Origin: Streptomyces roseoverticillatus
Lineage (GTDB): Bacteria > Actinomycetota > Actinomycetes > Streptomycetales > Streptomycetaceae
NCBI RefSeq assembly: GCF_000719265.1
Contig: NZ_JOFL01000018.1
Location: forward strand, 1-64,000
DNA: 64,000 bases
Direction of reading: 5' to 3'
The notes under the pieces were generated by a model. The model searched no databases and was not told the origin of the DNA. It saw only the letters and a program-made list of their open reading frames with translations. The position numbers and the translations under genes were made by a program. Below are positions 40,756-52,226 of the stretch, piece by piece. Numbering within the stretch: position 1 is the stretch's first letter; every line of letters begins with the position of its first letter.

Positions 40756-41934
40756 GTGGACCTGTTCGAGTACCAGGCGAGGGACCTCTTCGCCAAGCAC
40801 GGTGTACCGGTGCTGGCCGGTGAAGTCATTGACACGCCTGAGGCGGCCCGCGAGGCGACCGAGCGGCTGGGCGGCAAGTCGGTCGTCAAGGCCCAGGTCA
40901 AGGTCGGTGGCCGTGGCAAGGCCGGTGGCGTGAAGCTCGCCGCCACCCCGGACGAGGCCGTCGCCCGCGCGACGGACATCCTCGGCATGGACATCAAGGG
41001 CCACACGGTCCACAAGGTGATGATCGCCGAGACCGCTCCCGAGATCCTCGAGGAGTACTACGTCTCGTACCTCCTCGACCGCACCAACCGCACCTTCCTG
41101 GCCATGGCCTCGGTCGCGGGCGGCATGGACATCGAGGAGGTCGCCGCGACGACCCCCGAGAAGCTCGCCAAGGTCCCGGTCAACGCCAACGAGGGCGTCA
41201 CGATCGAGAAGGCCCGCGAGATCGTCGCCCAGGCGAAGTTCCCGGCCGAGGTCGCCGAGCAGGTTGCCGAGGTCATGGTCACCCTGTGGAAGACCTTCGT
41301 CGCCGAGGACGCGCTCCTCGTCGAGGTCAACCCGCTGGCCAAGGTCGCGAGCGGTGACGTCATCGCCCTCGACGGCAAGGTCTCGCTCGACGAGAACGCC
41401 GACTTCCGCCAGCCGGAGCACGAGGCGCTCGAGGACAAGGCCGCGGCCAACCCCCTCGAGGCGGCCGCCAAGGCCAAGGGCCTGAACTACGTCAAGCTCG
41501 AGGGCCAGGTCGGCATCATCGGCAACGGCGCGGGTCTCGTCATGAGCACCCTCGACGTCGTCGCGTACGCCGGTGAGAACCACGGCGGCGTCAAGCCCGC
41601 CAACTTCCTCGACATCGGTGGCGGCGCCTCCGCCGAGGTCATGGCCAACGGTCTCGAGATCATCCTCGGCGACCCGGACGTCAAGTCCGTCTTCGTCAAC
41701 GTCTTCGGTGGCATCACCGCGTGCGACGAGGTCGCCAAGGGCATCGTCCAGGCCCTGGAGCTCCTCAAGAGCAAGGGCGAGGACGTCTCCAAGCCGCTCG
41801 TCGTGCGCCTCGACGGCAACAACGCGGAGCTGGGTCGCAAGATCCTGTCGGACGCCAACCACCCGCTGGTCCAGCGCGTGGACACCATGGACGGCGCGGC
41901 CGACAAGGCCGCCGAGCTGGCTGCGGCTAAGTAA
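40756..41934 (+). CDS. sucC: Succinyl-CoA synthetase beta subunit
   Basis: A 392-aa ATP-grasp subunit of succinyl-CoA ligase, which makes ATP or GTP from succinyl-CoA in the TCA cycle. It starts [19 protein letters not shown], the universal SucC opening, and has [19 protein letters not shown] (nucleotide lysines), [21 protein letters not shown] and FLDIGGGA near the subunit interface. The GTG at 40756 follows GGGACGGA. It is co-transcribed with sucD, whose ATG is 20 bases after the sucC stop, and a strong terminator closes the operon. Confidence 0.98.
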   Translation: MDLFEYQARDLFAKHGVPVLAGEVIDTPEAAREATERLGGKSVVKAQVKVGGRGKAGGVKLAATPDEAVARATDILGMDIKGHTVHKVMIAETAPEILEEYYVSYLLDRTNRTFLAMASVAGGMDIEEVAATTPEKLAKVPVNANEGVTIEKAREIVAQAKFPAEVAEQVAEVMVTLWKTFVAEDALLVEVNPLAKVASGDVIALDGKVSLDENADFRQPEHEALEDKAAANPLEAAAKAKGLNYVKLEGQVGIIGNGAGLVMSTLDVVAYAGENHGGVKPANFLDIGGGASAEVMANGLEIILGDPDVKSVFVNVFGGITACDEVAKGIVQALELLKSKGEDVSKPLVVRLDGNNAELGRKILSDANHPLVQRVDTMDGAADKAAELAAAK

Positions 41935-41954
41935 GGGACGAGGACTCCACAACC

Positions 41955-42839
41955 ATGGCTATCTTCCTCACCAAGGACAGCAAGGTCATCGTCCAGGGGA
42001 TGACCGGTGCCACGGGCATGAAGCACACCAAGCTCATGCTGGCCGACGGCACCAACATCGTCGGTGGCGTGAACCCGCGCAAGGCCGGCACGAGCGTCGA
42101 CTTCGGCGACAAGTCCGTGCCCGTCTTCGGCTCGGTCGCCGAGGCGATGAAGGAGACCGGTGCCGACGTCACCGTCGTCTTCGTTCCGCCGGCGTTCGCC
42201 AAGGCCGCCGTCGTCGAGGCGATCGACGCCGAGATCCCGCTGGCCGTCGTGATCACCGAGGGCATCGCCGTCCACGACTCCGCCGCCTTCTGGGCGTACG
42301 CGGGCTCGAAGGGCAACAAGACCCGCATCATCGGCCCGAACTGCCCCGGTCTCATCACCCCGGGCCAGTCCAACGCCGGCATCATCCCGGGCGACATCAC
42401 CAAGCCCGGCCGCATCGGTCTCGTGTCCAAGTCCGGCACGCTGACCTACCAGATGATGTACGAGCTCCGTGACATCGGCTTCTCCTCCGCCGTCGGCATC
42501 GGTGGCGACCCGGTCATCGGCACCACGCACATCGACGCGCTCGCCGCGTTCGAGGCCGACCCGGAGACCGAGCTGATCGTGATGATCGGCGAGATCGGCG
42601 GCGACGCCGAGGAGCGTGCCGCGGACTTCATCAAGGCCAACGTCACCAAGCCGGTCGTCGGCTACGTGGCGGGCTTCACCGCGCCCGAGGGCAAGACCAT
42701 GGGCCACGCCGGTGCCATCGTCTCCGGTTCGTCCGGCACCGCCCAGGCGAAGAAGGAGGCCCTCGAGGCCGCCGGTGTGAAGGTCGGCAAGACCCCGTCC
42801 GAGACGGCCCGCCTCGCGCGCGCCGCGCTGGGCGCCTGA
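41955..42839 (+). CDS. sucD: Succinyl-CoA synthetase alpha subunit
   Basis: A 294-aa CoA-binding subunit. It begins [21 protein letters not shown], typical of SucD (nucleotide-binding Rossmann loop), and contains [29 protein letters not shown] and the phosphohistidine in [13 protein letters not shown] (His near 250). It forms a heterodimer or heterotetramer with SucC. The length is standard. Confidence 0.98.
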   Translation: MAIFLTKDSKVIVQGMTGATGMKHTKLMLADGTNIVGGVNPRKAGTSVDFGDKSVPVFGSVAEAMKETGADVTVVFVPPAFAKAAVVEAIDAEIPLAVVITEGIAVHDSAAFWAYAGSKGNKTRIIGPNCPGLITPGQSNAGIIPGDITKPGRIGLVSKSGTLTYQMMYELRDIGFSSAVGIGGDPVIGTTHIDALAAFEADPETELIVMIGEIGGDAEERAADFIKANVTKPVVGYVAGFTAPEGKTMGHAGAIVSGSSGTAQAKKEALEAAGVKVGKTPSETARLARAALGA

Positions 42840-42857
42840 GCCTGACGGTTCCGCAGT

Positions 42858-42891
42858 ACGGGCCCGCACCCCGCGAGGGGTGCGGGCCCGT
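42858..42891 (+). terminator. sucCD terminator
   Basis: ACGGGCCCGCACCCC, loop GCGA, GGGGTGCGGGCCCGT form a perfect 15-bp stem 18 bases after the sucD stop. Confidence 0.88.
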
Positions 42892-43075
42892 GCCCGTTCC
42901 GGGGCACGGGCAAGGCTGAGTAGGCCTATGTAGGGCCCCGTAAGGCGCCCCAAGCCCCCGTAAGGCTGCATAAGGGTAATTGCTCGTCAAATAGGTTTAT
43001 CCACGTATCAAAAGCGACACGACGGTCATTTACCTGCTACCCGAACGAAAGCCGTGTTCTTGGCAGCATGACCAC

Positions 43076-45037
43076 GTGACCCAAGATGCCGAGCACAGCC
43101 CGCCGTTGCCCGCGCCCGGCCGGCCCGCCGCGAGCGCGCCGCCACCGGCGGGCACGGTGTTCGTCGGCGGGGCGATCGCCGCGGGCCTGGGGCTCGGGGC
43201 GCTGGCCGTGGTCGTCCTGCTGCTGTGGATCACCTCGCCGTACCCGGACGGCGGCGCGGGCGAGGCCCTGCGCGCCGCCGCCGGCCTGTGGCTGCTCGCA
43301 CACGGCGCCGACCTCGTCCGCACGGACACCCTCACCGGGGCGCCCGCCCCGATCGGCCTCACGCCGATGCTGCTGACCGTCCTGCCCTGCTGGCTGCTCT
43401 ACCGGGCCGCACGGCACGCCCTGGAACCGCCGGACGAGTCCGCGGACGACGAGGACGACGCTCCGTACCCGGACGTCATGCTGCTGGCCGGCGAGGAGCC
43501 GGCCGGCGCCCCCGAGCCCGCAGCGGCCCCCGGACCCGCCCCGCGCAAGGCCGCCCTGACCCTCCTCTGCGGCTACCTGCTCGTCGCCGTGTGCGCCGTC
43601 CTCTACGCCTCCTCCGGGCCCGTGCGCGTCGAGCCGCTGAGCGCCCTGCTGCACGTGCCGGTCGTGGCGGGCGCGTCCGTCGCCGCCGGGACGTGGGCCG
43701 CCCTGGGCTGCCCCTACGGGTCCCCGCCGCCGTTCGTCCGCCGCGCGCTCGCCACCGTCCCCGCGCGGCTGCGCGGCTGGTTCACCCGGGACCGGGTCGC
43801 GGCGTCCGCCGGTGCCGCGACGGCCGGCACCGTCGTCCTGCTCAGCGGCGCCGCCGTCCTCCTCGCGGGCTCCCTCGCCGTCCACGCGGGCGCCGCCCGC
43901 GAGTCCCTCCTGCAGATCACGGCGGCCTGGTCGGGCCGCGCCGCGGTGCTGCTGCTGTGCCTGGCGCTGCTGCCCAACGCCGTGGTCTGGGCGGCGGCCT
44001 ACGGGCTCGGCCCGGGCTTCGCCGTCGGCACGGCCGGCGCGGTCGCGCCCCTCGGGATCACGGCCTACCCGCTGCTGCCGTCCTTCCCGCTCTTCGCGAT
44101 CCTCCCCACGCCGGGCCCCGCCGAGCCGCTGCCGCTCGCGGCCTCGGCCGCGGTGAGCCTCGCGGCCGGGGTGACCGTCGCCTACGCCGCCGTGCCGCGG
44201 CGCTCCGCGGACCTCGCGCGGAGCGGGGCCGGCGAGACCGCCGGCATCGCCGCCCTCGGCTCCCTCTTCTGCGCGCTGGCCGTCACCCTGCTGGCCTACG
44301 CGGCGGGCGGCTCGCTGGGCGCGTCCGTCCTCGCCACGTTCGGGCCCTCGTGCCGGCTCGTCGGCGCGGCCGCGCTCGCCTGGACGACGGTCGTGAGCGT
44401 GCCGGGGGCGCTGGTGCTGCGGTGGCTGCGGCGGCGGGTCGCGCTGGGGGGCATGCCGGCGGAGCGGCCCGCGGAGGTCGCGGCCGTCGCCCCTGCCCGG
44501 CCCGTGGGGGCCGTGGCCCTGGCGGGCACGGCTCCGGTGTCCCCGCGCCTCGCGTCGCCCCCGCGCCCCGCGGCGGCCGTACGGATTCCCGCCGGCGCCC
44601 ACCGGCGGGCGCGTCCGGAGCGGCGCGAGCGGCGTGGGCGCTGGTGGACCGGGGCGCGGGCCGCGCGGGCGGTGGGGGCGTGGCTGGGCTTCGGCTCACC
44701 CCGCGCCGTCCGGGGCGCCTGCGCCGACACGCCGACGCTGTCCTTCGCCACCCGGACGCCGGTGGAGGCGCTGCCGGTGCGGCCGGCGCCCGCGCCCTTC
44801 CCGGCGGCGCCGGCCGCCGCGTGCGGGCCGGAGGCCCGGGGGGAGCGGCGGGGCTGGTTCGGTCGCCGGGCCCGGCGACAGGGGGCGCGGCCCGAGGGCG
44901 CCCGGGCCGGGACGGTCGTGCCGGCCTGGCACGACTCGCGGGCGCGGCAGGTGCGGTGGGCGGCGCTGCGCGAGTCCGGGGGCGGGCTGGTGCCGGACTT
45001 CGAGCCGCGGGACGCGACGCACCCGGACCGGGGCTGA
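43076..45037 (+). CDS. DUF6350 multi-pass membrane protein
   Basis: A 653-aa integral membrane protein of the actinobacterial DUF6350 family (sometimes annotated as cell-division protein PerM). About ten hydrophobic segments lie in residues 27-460, including [23 protein letters not shown] and [14 protein letters not shown]. The conserved family motifs include [13 protein letters not shown] and [20 protein letters not shown]. The last 190 residues are cytosolic, basic and Pro/Ala rich, with no recognisable domain. The GTG at 43076 has a poor ribosome-binding site; an ATG at 43068 is out of frame. In Streptomyces this gene usually lies between sucD and purN. The function is not established. Confidence 0.85.
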   Translation: MTQDAEHSPPLPAPGRPAASAPPPAGTVFVGGAIAAGLGLGALAVVVLLLWITSPYPDGGAGEALRAAAGLWLLAHGADLVRTDTLTGAPAPIGLTPMLLTVLPCWLLYRAARHALEPPDESADDEDDAPYPDVMLLAGEEPAGAPEPAAAPGPAPRKAALTLLCGYLLVAVCAVLYASSGPVRVEPLSALLHVPVVAGASVAAGTWAALGCPYGSPPPFVRRALATVPARLRGWFTRDRVAASAGAATAGTVVLLSGAAVLLAGSLAVHAGAARESLLQITAAWSGRAAVLLLCLALLPNAVVWAAAYGLGPGFAVGTAGAVAPLGITAYPLLPSFPLFAILPTPGPAEPLPLAASAAVSLAAGVTVAYAAVPRRSADLARSGAGETAGIAALGSLFCALAVTLLAYAAGGSLGASVLATFGPSCRLVGAAALAWTTVVSVPGALVLRWLRRRVALGGMPAERPAEVAAVAPARPVGAVALAGTAPVSPRLASPPRPAAAVRIPAGAHRRARPERRERRGRWWTGARAARAVGAWLGFGSPRAVRGACADTPTLSFATRTPVEALPVRPAPAPFPAAPAAACGPEARGERRGWFGRRARRQGARPEGARAGTVVPAWHDSRARQVRWAALRESGGGLVPDFEPRDATHPDRG

Positions 45038-45147
45038 TCCCAGGGGCTCCGCCCTGAGCCGGCACCCCGGGCGCTGTGCGGACGGGTCCTTGCCGGGCCG
45101 GTCAGAACCTGCCGGCCCGCGGAAGGATGCCCCGCAACGCTGAATCG

Positions 45148-45189
45148 CCACGACGGCGAGGGTGCGGCGGAATGCCCGGGCACCGCCGG
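45148..45189. repeat. Dispersed palindromic intergenic repeat, partial copy D
   Basis: It contains the 23-base fourth block (45148-45170) with two differences from copy A, followed by GGGCACCGCCGG (45178-45189), which resembles block 1. The inverted middle blocks are absent. It lies between convergent genes. Confidence 0.6.
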
Positions 45190-45220
45190 TGGCGCGTCCG
45201 TCGTGGCGCGCCGGAGGCGG

Positions 45221-45973
<753 letters not shown>

Positions 45974-46134
45974 GTGGAGTGTGTCTTCCCCTTGTGTCGT
46001 CTACCGCACTCCGAACGTACGGCGTCGCGCCCGGATTCCGTGCATGTGGCACCGCGCTTTCCGGGCACTGCTTCCAGACGCTACCTTCCGCGGCCGCCCC
46101 CGTCCCGCGGGGGCCGTTCGGTGTGCCGGTATCG

Positions 46135-46162
46135 TTGCTGGCGGTCGGCGGGTTCGTAGAGT
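46135..46162 (+). promoter_or_regulatory. purNH promoter
   Basis: TTGCTG (46135-46140) and TAGAGT (46157-46162) are separated by 16 bases. The predicted leader of about 110 bases contains the direct repeat CGTACGACCAT at 46190-46200 and 46224-46234. The whole divergent gap 45974-46280 holds no other supported feature. Confidence 0.55.
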
Positions 46163-46280
46163 CCCCCGTATTTCGCGGCACCCTCGTCTCGTACGACCAT
46201 ACAAACCGTACGGCGCTGTCCACCGTACGACCATCAATACGGCCGTCACACCGCTCCCGCCCGCGAGAAAGGGCCCCATC

Positions 46281-46922
46281 GTGGCCTCCCCGCCTCCCGC
46301 GCCCCCCGCCCGCCTCGTCGTCCTCGTCTCAGGCTCCGGTACCAACCTGCAGGCCCTGCTCGACGCGATCGCCGCCGACCCCGAGGGCTACGGCGCGCGG
46401 GTCGTGGCCGTGGGCGCCGACCGGGACGGCATCGCCGGCCTGGAGCGCGCCGAGCGCGCCGGGATCCCCACGTTCGTCTGCCGGGTGAAGGACCACCCCT
46501 CGCGCGAGGCCTGGGACCGCGCGCTGACCGAGGCCACGGCGGCGTACGAGCCGGACCTCGTGGTCTCGGCCGGCTTTATGAAGATCGTGGGGAAGGAATT
46601 CCTCGCGCACTACGGCGGGCGCATCGTCAACACGCACCCCGCCCTGCTGCCCAGCTTCCCCGGCGCCCACGGCGTGCGCGACGCGCTCGCGTACGGCGTG
46701 AAGGTGACCGGGTGCACCGTCCACTTCGTCGACGACGGCGTCGACACCGGCCCGATCATCGCCCAGGGCGTGGTCGAGGTCGTGGAAGAGGACACCGAGG
46801 AAGGCGAATCAGCGCTGCACGAGCGCATCAAGGAAGTCGAGCGCGAGCTGCTCGTCGATGTCGTGGGGCGTCTGGCCCGCAACGGCTACCGCATAGAGGG
46901 ACGAAAGGTAAGGATCCCGTGA
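46281..46922 (+). CDS. purN: Phosphoribosylglycinamide formyltransferase 1
   Basis: A 213-aa enzyme that transfers a formyl group from 10-formyl-THF to GAR in purine synthesis. Motifs: [15 protein letters not shown] (phosphate loop), the catalytic Asn/His/Asp set in [15 protein letters not shown] and [14 protein letters not shown]. The GTG at 46281 follows GAAAGGG. Its stop overlaps purH by GTGA, so the two enzymes that use 10-formyl-THF are made together. folD, which supplies that cofactor, lies 2.5 kb downstream. Confidence 0.96.
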   Translation: MASPPPAPPARLVVLVSGSGTNLQALLDAIAADPEGYGARVVAVGADRDGIAGLERAERAGIPTFVCRVKDHPSREAWDRALTEATAAYEPDLVVSAGFMKIVGKEFLAHYGGRIVNTHPALLPSFPGAHGVRDALAYGVKVTGCTVHFVDDGVDTGPIIAQGVVEVVEEDTEEGESALHERIKEVERELLVDVVGRLARNGYRIEGRKVRIP

Positions 46923-48481
46923 CCGCCGAAGGTATGAAGCGGCCCATCCGCCGGGCGCTGGTCAGCGTCTACGACAAGACCGGGCTGGAGGAGCTGGCCC
47001 GTGGTCTGCACGAGGCCGGTGTCGAGCTCGTCTCCACCGGCTCCACGGCCGCCCGGATCGCCGCGGCCGGCGTCCCCGTCACCAAGGTCGAGGAGCTGAC
47101 CGGCTTCCCCGAGTGCCTGGACGGCCGCGTCAAGACGCTGCACCCGCGCGTCCACGCCGGCATCCTCGCCGACCAGCGCCTCGACGCGCACCGCGAGCAG
47201 CTCACCGAGCTGGGCGTCGAGCCCTTCGAGCTGGTCGTCGTCAACCTCTACCCCTTCAAGGAGACGGTCGCCTCCGGCGCCTCTCCCGACGAGTGCGTCG
47301 AGCAGATCGACATCGGCGGCCCCTCCATGGTCCGCGCCGCCGCCAAGAACCACCCCTCCGTGGCCGTCGTCGTCAGCCCCGGCCGCTACCAGGACGTCCT
47401 CAAGGCCGTCGCCGACGGCGGCTTCGGCCTCGCGCAGCGCAAGCGCCTGGCCGCCGAGGCGTTCCAGCACACCGCCGCGTACGACGTGGCCGTCGCGAAC
47501 TGGTTCGCCGAGGGCTACGGTGCCGACGAGGGCCCCTGGCCGGACTTCATCGGCGTCTCCTACGAGCGCAAGCAGGTCCTGCGCTACGGCGAGAACCCCC
47601 ACCAGTCCGCCGCCCTCTACACCGACGGCACGGGCAAGGGCCTCGCGCACGCCGAGCAGCTGCACGGCAAGGAGATGTCCTACAACAACTACGTGGACAC
47701 CGAGGCGGCCCGCCGCGCGGCGTACGACCACACCGACCCCTGCGTCGCGATCATCAAGCACGCCAACCCGTGCGGCATCGCGACCGGTTCGGACGTCGCC
47801 GAGGCCCACCGCAAGGCCCACGCCTGCGACTCGCTCTCCGCCTTCGGCGGCGTCATCGCCGTCAACCGGCCCGTGTCGGCCGCCATGGCCGAGCAGGTCG
47901 CCGAGATCTTCACCGAGGTCATCGTCGCCCCGGCCTACGAGGACGGCGCCGTCGAGGTGCTGGCCCGCAAGAAGAACATCCGCGTGCTGCGCTGCGCCGA
48001 CGCGCCCGCGGCGCACGGCGAGACCCGGCCCGTCGAGGGCGGCGTCCTCGTCCAGGCCAAGGACCGCCTCCAGGCCGAGGGCGACGACCCGGCCAACTGG
48101 ACGCTCGCCACGGGCGAGGCGCTCTCCGCCGCCGAGCTCGCCGAGCTGGCCTTCGCCTGGCGCGCCTGCCGCGCCGTGAAGTCCAACGCCATCCTGCTCG
48201 CCAAGGACGGCGCGACCGTCGGCGTCGGCATGGGCCAGGTCAACCGCGTCGACTCCGCGAAGCTCGCGGTGCAGCGGGCGGGCGAGGAGCGGGCGCGCGG
48301 CTCGTACGCCGCCTCCGACGCGTTCTTCCCCTTCCCGGACGGGCTGGAGGTCCTGACGGCCGCCGGCGTCAAGGCCGTGGTGCAGCCGGGCGGTTCGGTC
48401 CGCGACGAGCAGGTCGTGGAGGCCGCGAAGGCAGCGGGCGTGACGATGTACTTCACGGGTACGCGGCACTTCTTCCACTGA
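46919..48481 (+). CDS. purH: AICAR transformylase / IMP cyclohydrolase
   Basis: A 520-aa bifunctional enzyme catalysing the last two steps to IMP. The N-terminal cyclohydrolase domain starts [20 protein letters not shown] and has [16 protein letters not shown] and [13 protein letters not shown]. The C-terminal transformylase has [14 protein letters not shown], the catalytic Lys/His in [12 protein letters not shown], and ends GTRHFFH, the usual PurH terminus. The length is normal and no frameshift is seen. Confidence 0.98.
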   Translation: MTAEGMKRPIRRALVSVYDKTGLEELARGLHEAGVELVSTGSTAARIAAAGVPVTKVEELTGFPECLDGRVKTLHPRVHAGILADQRLDAHREQLTELGVEPFELVVVNLYPFKETVASGASPDECVEQIDIGGPSMVRAAAKNHPSVAVVVSPGRYQDVLKAVADGGFGLAQRKRLAAEAFQHTAAYDVAVANWFAEGYGADEGPWPDFIGVSYERKQVLRYGENPHQSAALYTDGTGKGLAHAEQLHGKEMSYNNYVDTEAARRAAYDHTDPCVAIIKHANPCGIATGSDVAEAHRKAHACDSLSAFGGVIAVNRPVSAAMAEQVAEIFTEVIVAPAYEDGAVEVLARKKNIRVLRCADAPAAHGETRPVEGGVLVQAKDRLQAEGDDPANWTLATGEALSAAELAELAFAWRACRAVKSNAILLAKDGATVGVGMGQVNRVDSAKLAVQRAGEERARGSYAASDAFFPFPDGLEVLTAAGVKAVVQPGGSVRDEQVVEAAKAAGVTMYFTGTRHFFH

Positions 48482-48490
48482 GATACGGGC

Positions 48491-48530
48491 GGAGGCCCGC
48501 ATCCCTCGTCAGCGGGGGATACGGGCCTCC
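48491..48530. terminator. Bidirectional terminator after purH
   Basis: GGAGGCCCG and CGGGCCTCC with an inner ATCCC/GGGAT pair form a long stem between convergent genes. Confidence 0.78.
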
Positions 48531-48548
48531 GGGTCCGTCGGCCGCGGC

Positions 48549-49151
48549 TCAGTAGCGCGGACGGCGGAACCACTCGTTCGAAGCCTGCTTGGCCGCGAAG
48601 ACGATCACCAGGATCGACAGGATCAGACCGATGAGGCCGATGCCGTAGAAGACGATGCAGACCAGGCCGCTGATGATGCCGAACGCCGCGTAGACGATCG
48701 AACCGACGCGGACGCCATTGCCACCCTTGGCGTAACGCACCGCGAGAATGATGCCGAGGATCGCAAAGATCACGGCCAGCGCGGCCAGGAACGCGAAAAC
48801 GCCCTTTCCGGCGTCGAAGACCGTGTCGGCGTCCACCGTGTCACCCTGAGCGGTGGTGACCGTGCCGCCTCCGTGGGTCTTCTTCGCGTCACCGATCGCG
48901 GCGACGGCGGCGGCGCACAGGCCCGCCACGATCACGTGCACCGCGGCGATCGCGTACAGCATGATGCGGGCCGCCTTGGTGACGCCCGGCATCACCTGCG
49001 GGCCCTGCGGCGCACCGGCGTAGTCGCCCTGCCCCTGCGGGTAGGCGGCGTAGGGCTGGCCGGGCTGGGCGCCCTGGGGCTGCTGCGGATAGCCGTAACC
49101 GGGCGCCTGCTGGGGCGCGCCGTACGGGTTGTTCTGATCGCCGAAGCTCAT
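48549..49151 (-). CDS. Four-helix membrane protein with Gln/Pro/Gly-rich N-terminus
   Basis: A 200-aa protein. The first 55 residues are a cytosolic low-complexity tail (NPYGAPQQAPGYGYPQQPQG). Helices follow at about 62-86 (IMLYAIAAVHVIVAGLCAAAV), 118-140 (FAFLAALAVIFAILGIILAV), 148-165 and 170-190. It resembles DUF4064/DUF4190-like actinobacterial proteins but I cannot name it with certainty. GGAGGAAATAGCC precedes the ATG. Such proteins are often envelope- or division-associated in Streptomyces. Confidence 0.75.
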   Translation of the reverse strand: MSFGDQNNPYGAPQQAPGYGYPQQPQGAQPGQPYAAYPQGQGDYAGAPQGPQVMPGVTKAARIMLYAIAAVHVIVAGLCAAAVAAIGDAKKTHGGGTVTTAQGDTVDADTVFDAGKGVFAFLAALAVIFAILGIILAVRYAKGGNGVRVGSIVYAAFGIISGLVCIVFYGIGLIGLILSILVIVFAAKQASNEWFRRPRY

Positions 49152-49284
49152 GGCTGGCTATTTCCTCCGTTGCTGTCGTGCGGGGACGGCGCGGGCATTC
49201 GGAGGAGAGTTGTGTCGGCGGCTCGCCCCCGGTTTTCGCCCGCGGCACGCGGATCATCGTTATCGGGGCTGTGACTTTTGTCCA

Positions 49285-49302
49285 GCCGATACCCCTATCG
49301 GC
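49285..49302. promoter_or_regulatory. Small perfect inverted repeat upstream of folD
   Basis: GCCGATA-CCCC-TATCGGC in the 251-bp divergent gap before folD. It could be an operator or a short hairpin. Confidence 0.4.
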
Positions 49303-49402
49303 GGGGCTGCAGGGGCTCCCGTGAATAACCGGTGCGAATTCGTCACCAACCGCGGGCCGCCCTGATTGGAACCATGGCCACCCCATCCGGGAGGATGGCG
49401 TC

Positions 49403-50272
49403 ATGACCGCCCAGATTCTCGATGGCAAGGCCACGGCAGCAGCGATCAAGTCCGAACTCACGGCGCGCGTGGAGGCGCTGAAGGCCCGCGGCGTCCAGCC
49501 CGGTCTCGGCACCCTCCTCGTCGGCGACGACCCCGGCAGCAAGTGGTACGTGGCGGGCAAGCACCGCGACTGTGCCGAGGTCGGCATCGCGTCGATCCAG
49601 CGCGAACTGCCGGACACGGCCACGCAGGAGGAGATCGAGGCGGTCGTCCGCGAGCTCAACGACAACCCCGAGTGCACCGGTTACATCGTCCAACTCCCCC
49701 TCCCCAAGGGCATCGACACCAACCGCGTCCTGGAGCTGATGGACCCGGCCAAGGACGCCGACGGCCTGCACCCGATGAGCCTGGGCCGCCTGGTGCTGGG
49801 CGAGCCCGGCCCGCTGCCCTGCACCCCCAACGGCATCATCGAGCTGCTGCGCCGCCATGACGTGGAGCTGAACGGCGCGCACGTGGTCGTCGTCGGCCGC
49901 GGCATCACCGTCGGCCGCTCGATCGGCCTGCTGCTGACCCGCCGGACCGAGAACGCCACGGTCACCCTCTGCCACACCGGCACCCGTGACCTCTCCGCGC
50001 AGCTGCGCCAGGCCGACATCATCGTCGCCGCGGCGGGCGTGGGTCACCTGATCAAGCCGGAGGACGTCAAGCCCGGCGCGGCCGTGCTGGACGTCGGCGT
50101 CAGCCGCGACGGCGAGGGCAAGATCATGGGCGATGTGGACCCGGCGGTCGCCAAGGTCGCCGGCTGGGTCTCCCCGAACCCGGGCGGCGTCGGCCCGATG
50201 ACCCGGGCCCTGCTGCTGGTCAACGTGGTGGAGGCCGCGGAGCGGGGTGCCGGCGGCGGCAATGCGGGCTGA
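49403..50272 (+). CDS. folD: Methylene-THF dehydrogenase / methenyl-THF cyclohydrolase
   Basis: A 289-aa bifunctional folate enzyme producing 10-formyl-THF. The catalytic Lys region is [17 protein letters not shown] (YxxxK), with [13 protein letters not shown], the conserved [13 protein letters not shown], and the NADP-binding [15 protein letters not shown]. It ends with a short Gly-rich tail. The ATG follows GGGAGGATG. It supplies the formyl donor used by PurN and PurH encoded just upstream. The downstream DUF3017 gene starts inside its last codons. Confidence 0.97.
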   Translation: MTAQILDGKATAAAIKSELTARVEALKARGVQPGLGTLLVGDDPGSKWYVAGKHRDCAEVGIASIQRELPDTATQEEIEAVVRELNDNPECTGYIVQLPLPKGIDTNRVLELMDPAKDADGLHPMSLGRLVLGEPGPLPCTPNGIIELLRRHDVELNGAHVVVVGRGITVGRSIGLLLTRRTENATVTLCHTGTRDLSAQLRQADIIVAAAGVGHLIKPEDVKPGAAVLDVGVSRDGEGKIMGDVDPAVAKVAGWVSPNPGGVGPMTRALLLVNVVEAAERGAGGGNAG

Positions 50273-50792
50273 GCCGGCGGGGCCTGCCGGGCCGGAGGGA
50301 CCGCGTGGGACGGCCGGGTCCCACGGGCCGACCGGATCGGCCGGGGCCGGCGGGTCGGCCGGCGCGAACGGGGCCGCCGGGACCGGCGAGCCCCGGCGAG
50401 AGCCCGGTGCCGGCAGAGGCCGCCGCTTCCAGCTCACGCGGGACACCGCCCGCCCCGAGGGCGGCGGGCGCGCCGCCCCCGGGGACGCCCCGGCGCCGGC
50501 GCGCCAGTGGCCGCTGCTCGCGGTCATGGGCGTGACCGGGCTCGGGCTGCTGATCGTCGCCTTCGACGCGTTCCGGGTCGGGACGCTGCTGATCGGGCTG
50601 GCGATGATCGGCGGCGCGGTGCTGCGCTGGGCCCTGCCGTCCGTGGGCATGCTGGCCGTGCGCTCCCGCTTCACGGACATGATCACGTACGGCGGGCTGG
50701 GGGCGGCGATCCTGCTGCTGTCCCTGATGGCGCAGCCGCACCCGTGGCTGAAGGTGCCCTTCCTGGAGGACATCCTCCACTTCACGGTTTAG
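50262..50792 (+). CDS. DUF3017 membrane protein with collagen-like N-terminus
   Basis: A 176-aa protein. After the start it has about twelve Gly-X-Y triplets ([19 protein letters not shown] continuing to GANGAAGTG). Then come a basic linker and a DUF3017 domain with three helices ([55 protein letters not shown]). DUF3017 proteins are actinobacterial membrane proteins of unknown role that usually follow folD. The ATG at 50262 overlaps folD by 11 bases, so translation is coupled. The triplet run is cytosolic by topology and may not form a true collagen helix. Confidence 0.82.
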   Translation: MRAEPAGPAGPEGPRGTAGSHGPTGSAGAGGSAGANGAAGTGEPRREPGAGRGRRFQLTRDTARPEGGGRAAPGDAPAPARQWPLLAVMGVTGLGLLIVAFDAFRVGTLLIGLAMIGGAVLRWALPSVGMLAVRSRFTDMITYGGLGAAILLLSLMAQPHPWLKVPFLEDILHFTV

Positions 50793-50905
50793 TTTGTTTG
50801 CCCGGCTTTGCCGGATTTCGAGTAGCTTGATGACGAGGTGATCCCTTTCCTGCCCCCACGGGCGGGGAAGGGCCGGTGCTGCCCGCGAGAGGGACGGTCC
50901 CCGTC

Positions 50906-52135
50906 ATGGCCAAGATCAAGGTAGTCGGCCCGGTCGTCGAGCTCGACGGCGACGAGATGACCCGGATCATCTGGCGGTTCATCAAGGACCGGCTGATCCT
51001 GCCCCACCTCGACATCGACCTGAAGTACTTCGACCTGGGCATCGAGCACCGCGACGCCACCGGCGACCAGGTGACCGTCGACGCCGCGCACGCCATCCTG
51101 GAGCAGGGCGTCGGCGTGAAGTGCGCGACGATCACGCCGGACGAGGCGCGGGTCGAGGAGTTCGGCCTCAAGGCGATGTACCCCTCGCCCAACGGCACCA
51201 TCCGCAACATCCTCGGCGGCGTGATCTTCCGCGAGCCGATCATCATGGGGAACGTTCCCCGGCTCGTCCCCGGCTGGACGAAGCCCATCGTCGTCGGCCG
51301 TCACGCCTTCGGCGACCAGTACCGCGCGACCGACCTGAAGGTCCCCGGCGCGGGCACGCTCACCATGACCTTCACCCCGGCGGACGGCTCGGAACCCGTC
51401 GAGCTGGAGGTCTTCGCCTTCCCGGGCCCCGGGGTCGCCCTGTCGATGTACAACCTGGACGCGTCGATCCGCGACTTCGCGCGCGCCTCGTTCCGCTACG
51501 GCCTGGACCGCGGCTACCCGGTCTACATGTCCACCAAGAACACGATCCTGAAGAAATACGACGGCCGGTTCAAAGACCTCTTCCAGGAGGTCTTCGACAC
51601 CGAGTTCAGACCGGAGTTCGACCGGGCCGGACTGACGTACGAACACCGGCTCATCGACGACATGGTCGCGTCCGCGCTGAAGTGGCCCGGCGGCTACGTG
51701 TGGGCCTGCAAGAACTACGACGGCGACGTCCAGTCCGACATGGTCGCCCAGGGCTTCGGCTCGCTCGGCCTGATGGCCTCGGTCCTCATGACGCCCGACG
51801 GCCGCACGCTGGAGGCCGAGGCCGCGCACGGCACCGTCACCCGCCACTACCGCCGCCACCAGCAGGGCAAGGAGACCTCCACCAACCCGATCGCCTCGGT
51901 CTTCGCCTGGACCCGGGCCCTGGCCCACCGCGGCAGGCTGGACGGCACGCCCGAGGTCACCGCCTTCGCGGAACAGCTGGAGCGGGTGTGCGTCGAGACG
52001 GTCGAGGACGGGCGGATGACCAAGGACCTGGCGCTGCTCGTCGGCGCGGACACCCCCTGGCTGACGACCGAGGAGTTCCTCGCGGCCCTCGACGCGAACC
52101 TGCGGCGGAAGCTGGTGCCCGCGGCCGTCGTGTGA
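50906..52135 (+). CDS. icd: NADP-dependent isocitrate dehydrogenase, homodimeric eukaryote-like type
   Basis: A 409-aa enzyme oxidising isocitrate to 2-oxoglutarate. It begins [21 protein letters not shown] and has [20 protein letters not shown], the substrate-binding signature of the animal/fungal IDH1/IDH2 subfamily. [24 protein letters not shown] holds the metal aspartates (quoted here in two parts: [20 protein letters not shown]). [14 protein letters not shown] binds NADP. The ATG at 50906 lacks an ideal ribosome-binding site. Many streptomycetes instead have a monomeric 80-kDa enzyme, so this type is notable. It stands alone with two terminators and is 1.8 kb from mdh. Confidence 0.93.
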   Translation: MAKIKVVGPVVELDGDEMTRIIWRFIKDRLILPHLDIDLKYFDLGIEHRDATGDQVTVDAAHAILEQGVGVKCATITPDEARVEEFGLKAMYPSPNGTIRNILGGVIFREPIIMGNVPRLVPGWTKPIVVGRHAFGDQYRATDLKVPGAGTLTMTFTPADGSEPVELEVFAFPGPGVALSMYNLDASIRDFARASFRYGLDRGYPVYMSTKNTILKKYDGRFKDLFQEVFDTEFRPEFDRAGLTYEHRLIDDMVASALKWPGGYVWACKNYDGDVQSDMVAQGFGSLGLMASVLMTPDGRTLEAEAAHGTVTRHYRRHQQGKETSTNPIASVFAWTRALAHRGRLDGTPEVTAFAEQLERVCVETVEDGRMTKDLALLVGADTPWLTTEEFLAALDANLRRKLVPAAVV

Positions 52136-52143
52136 GCGGCCGC

Positions 52144-52183
52144 GGTGACCGGTCCTCCACCCCCGTGGGGGGACCGGCCACCG
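52144..52183 (+). terminator. First icd terminator
   Basis: GGTGACCGGTCC and GGACCGGCCACC form a 12-bp stem with one mismatch around a C-rich loop, nine bases after the stop. Confidence 0.65.
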
Positions 52184-52195
52184 CCCGGATAAGAG

Positions 52196-52226
52196 GATCT
52201 TGAACCGGTGTTCCGGTTTCAAGATC
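52196..52226. terminator. Second, A+T-richer hairpin after icd
   Basis: GATCTTGAACCGG, loop TGTT, CCGGTTTCAAGATC form a 13-bp stem with one extra base in the second arm. It is markedly less GC-rich than the surroundings and immediately follows the first hairpin. Confidence 0.6.

Noticed and set aside
43001..43009. TTATCCACG resembling a DnaA box
   Set aside because: One mismatch, single copy, and it lies in an A+T-rich promoter region. Too weak to report as a box.
43225..45057. Second long frame of 610 codons inside the DUF6350 gene
   Set aside because: It is an Arg/Gly/Ala-rich shadow frame, typical of high-GC coding DNA, with no hydrophobic pattern or family motif.
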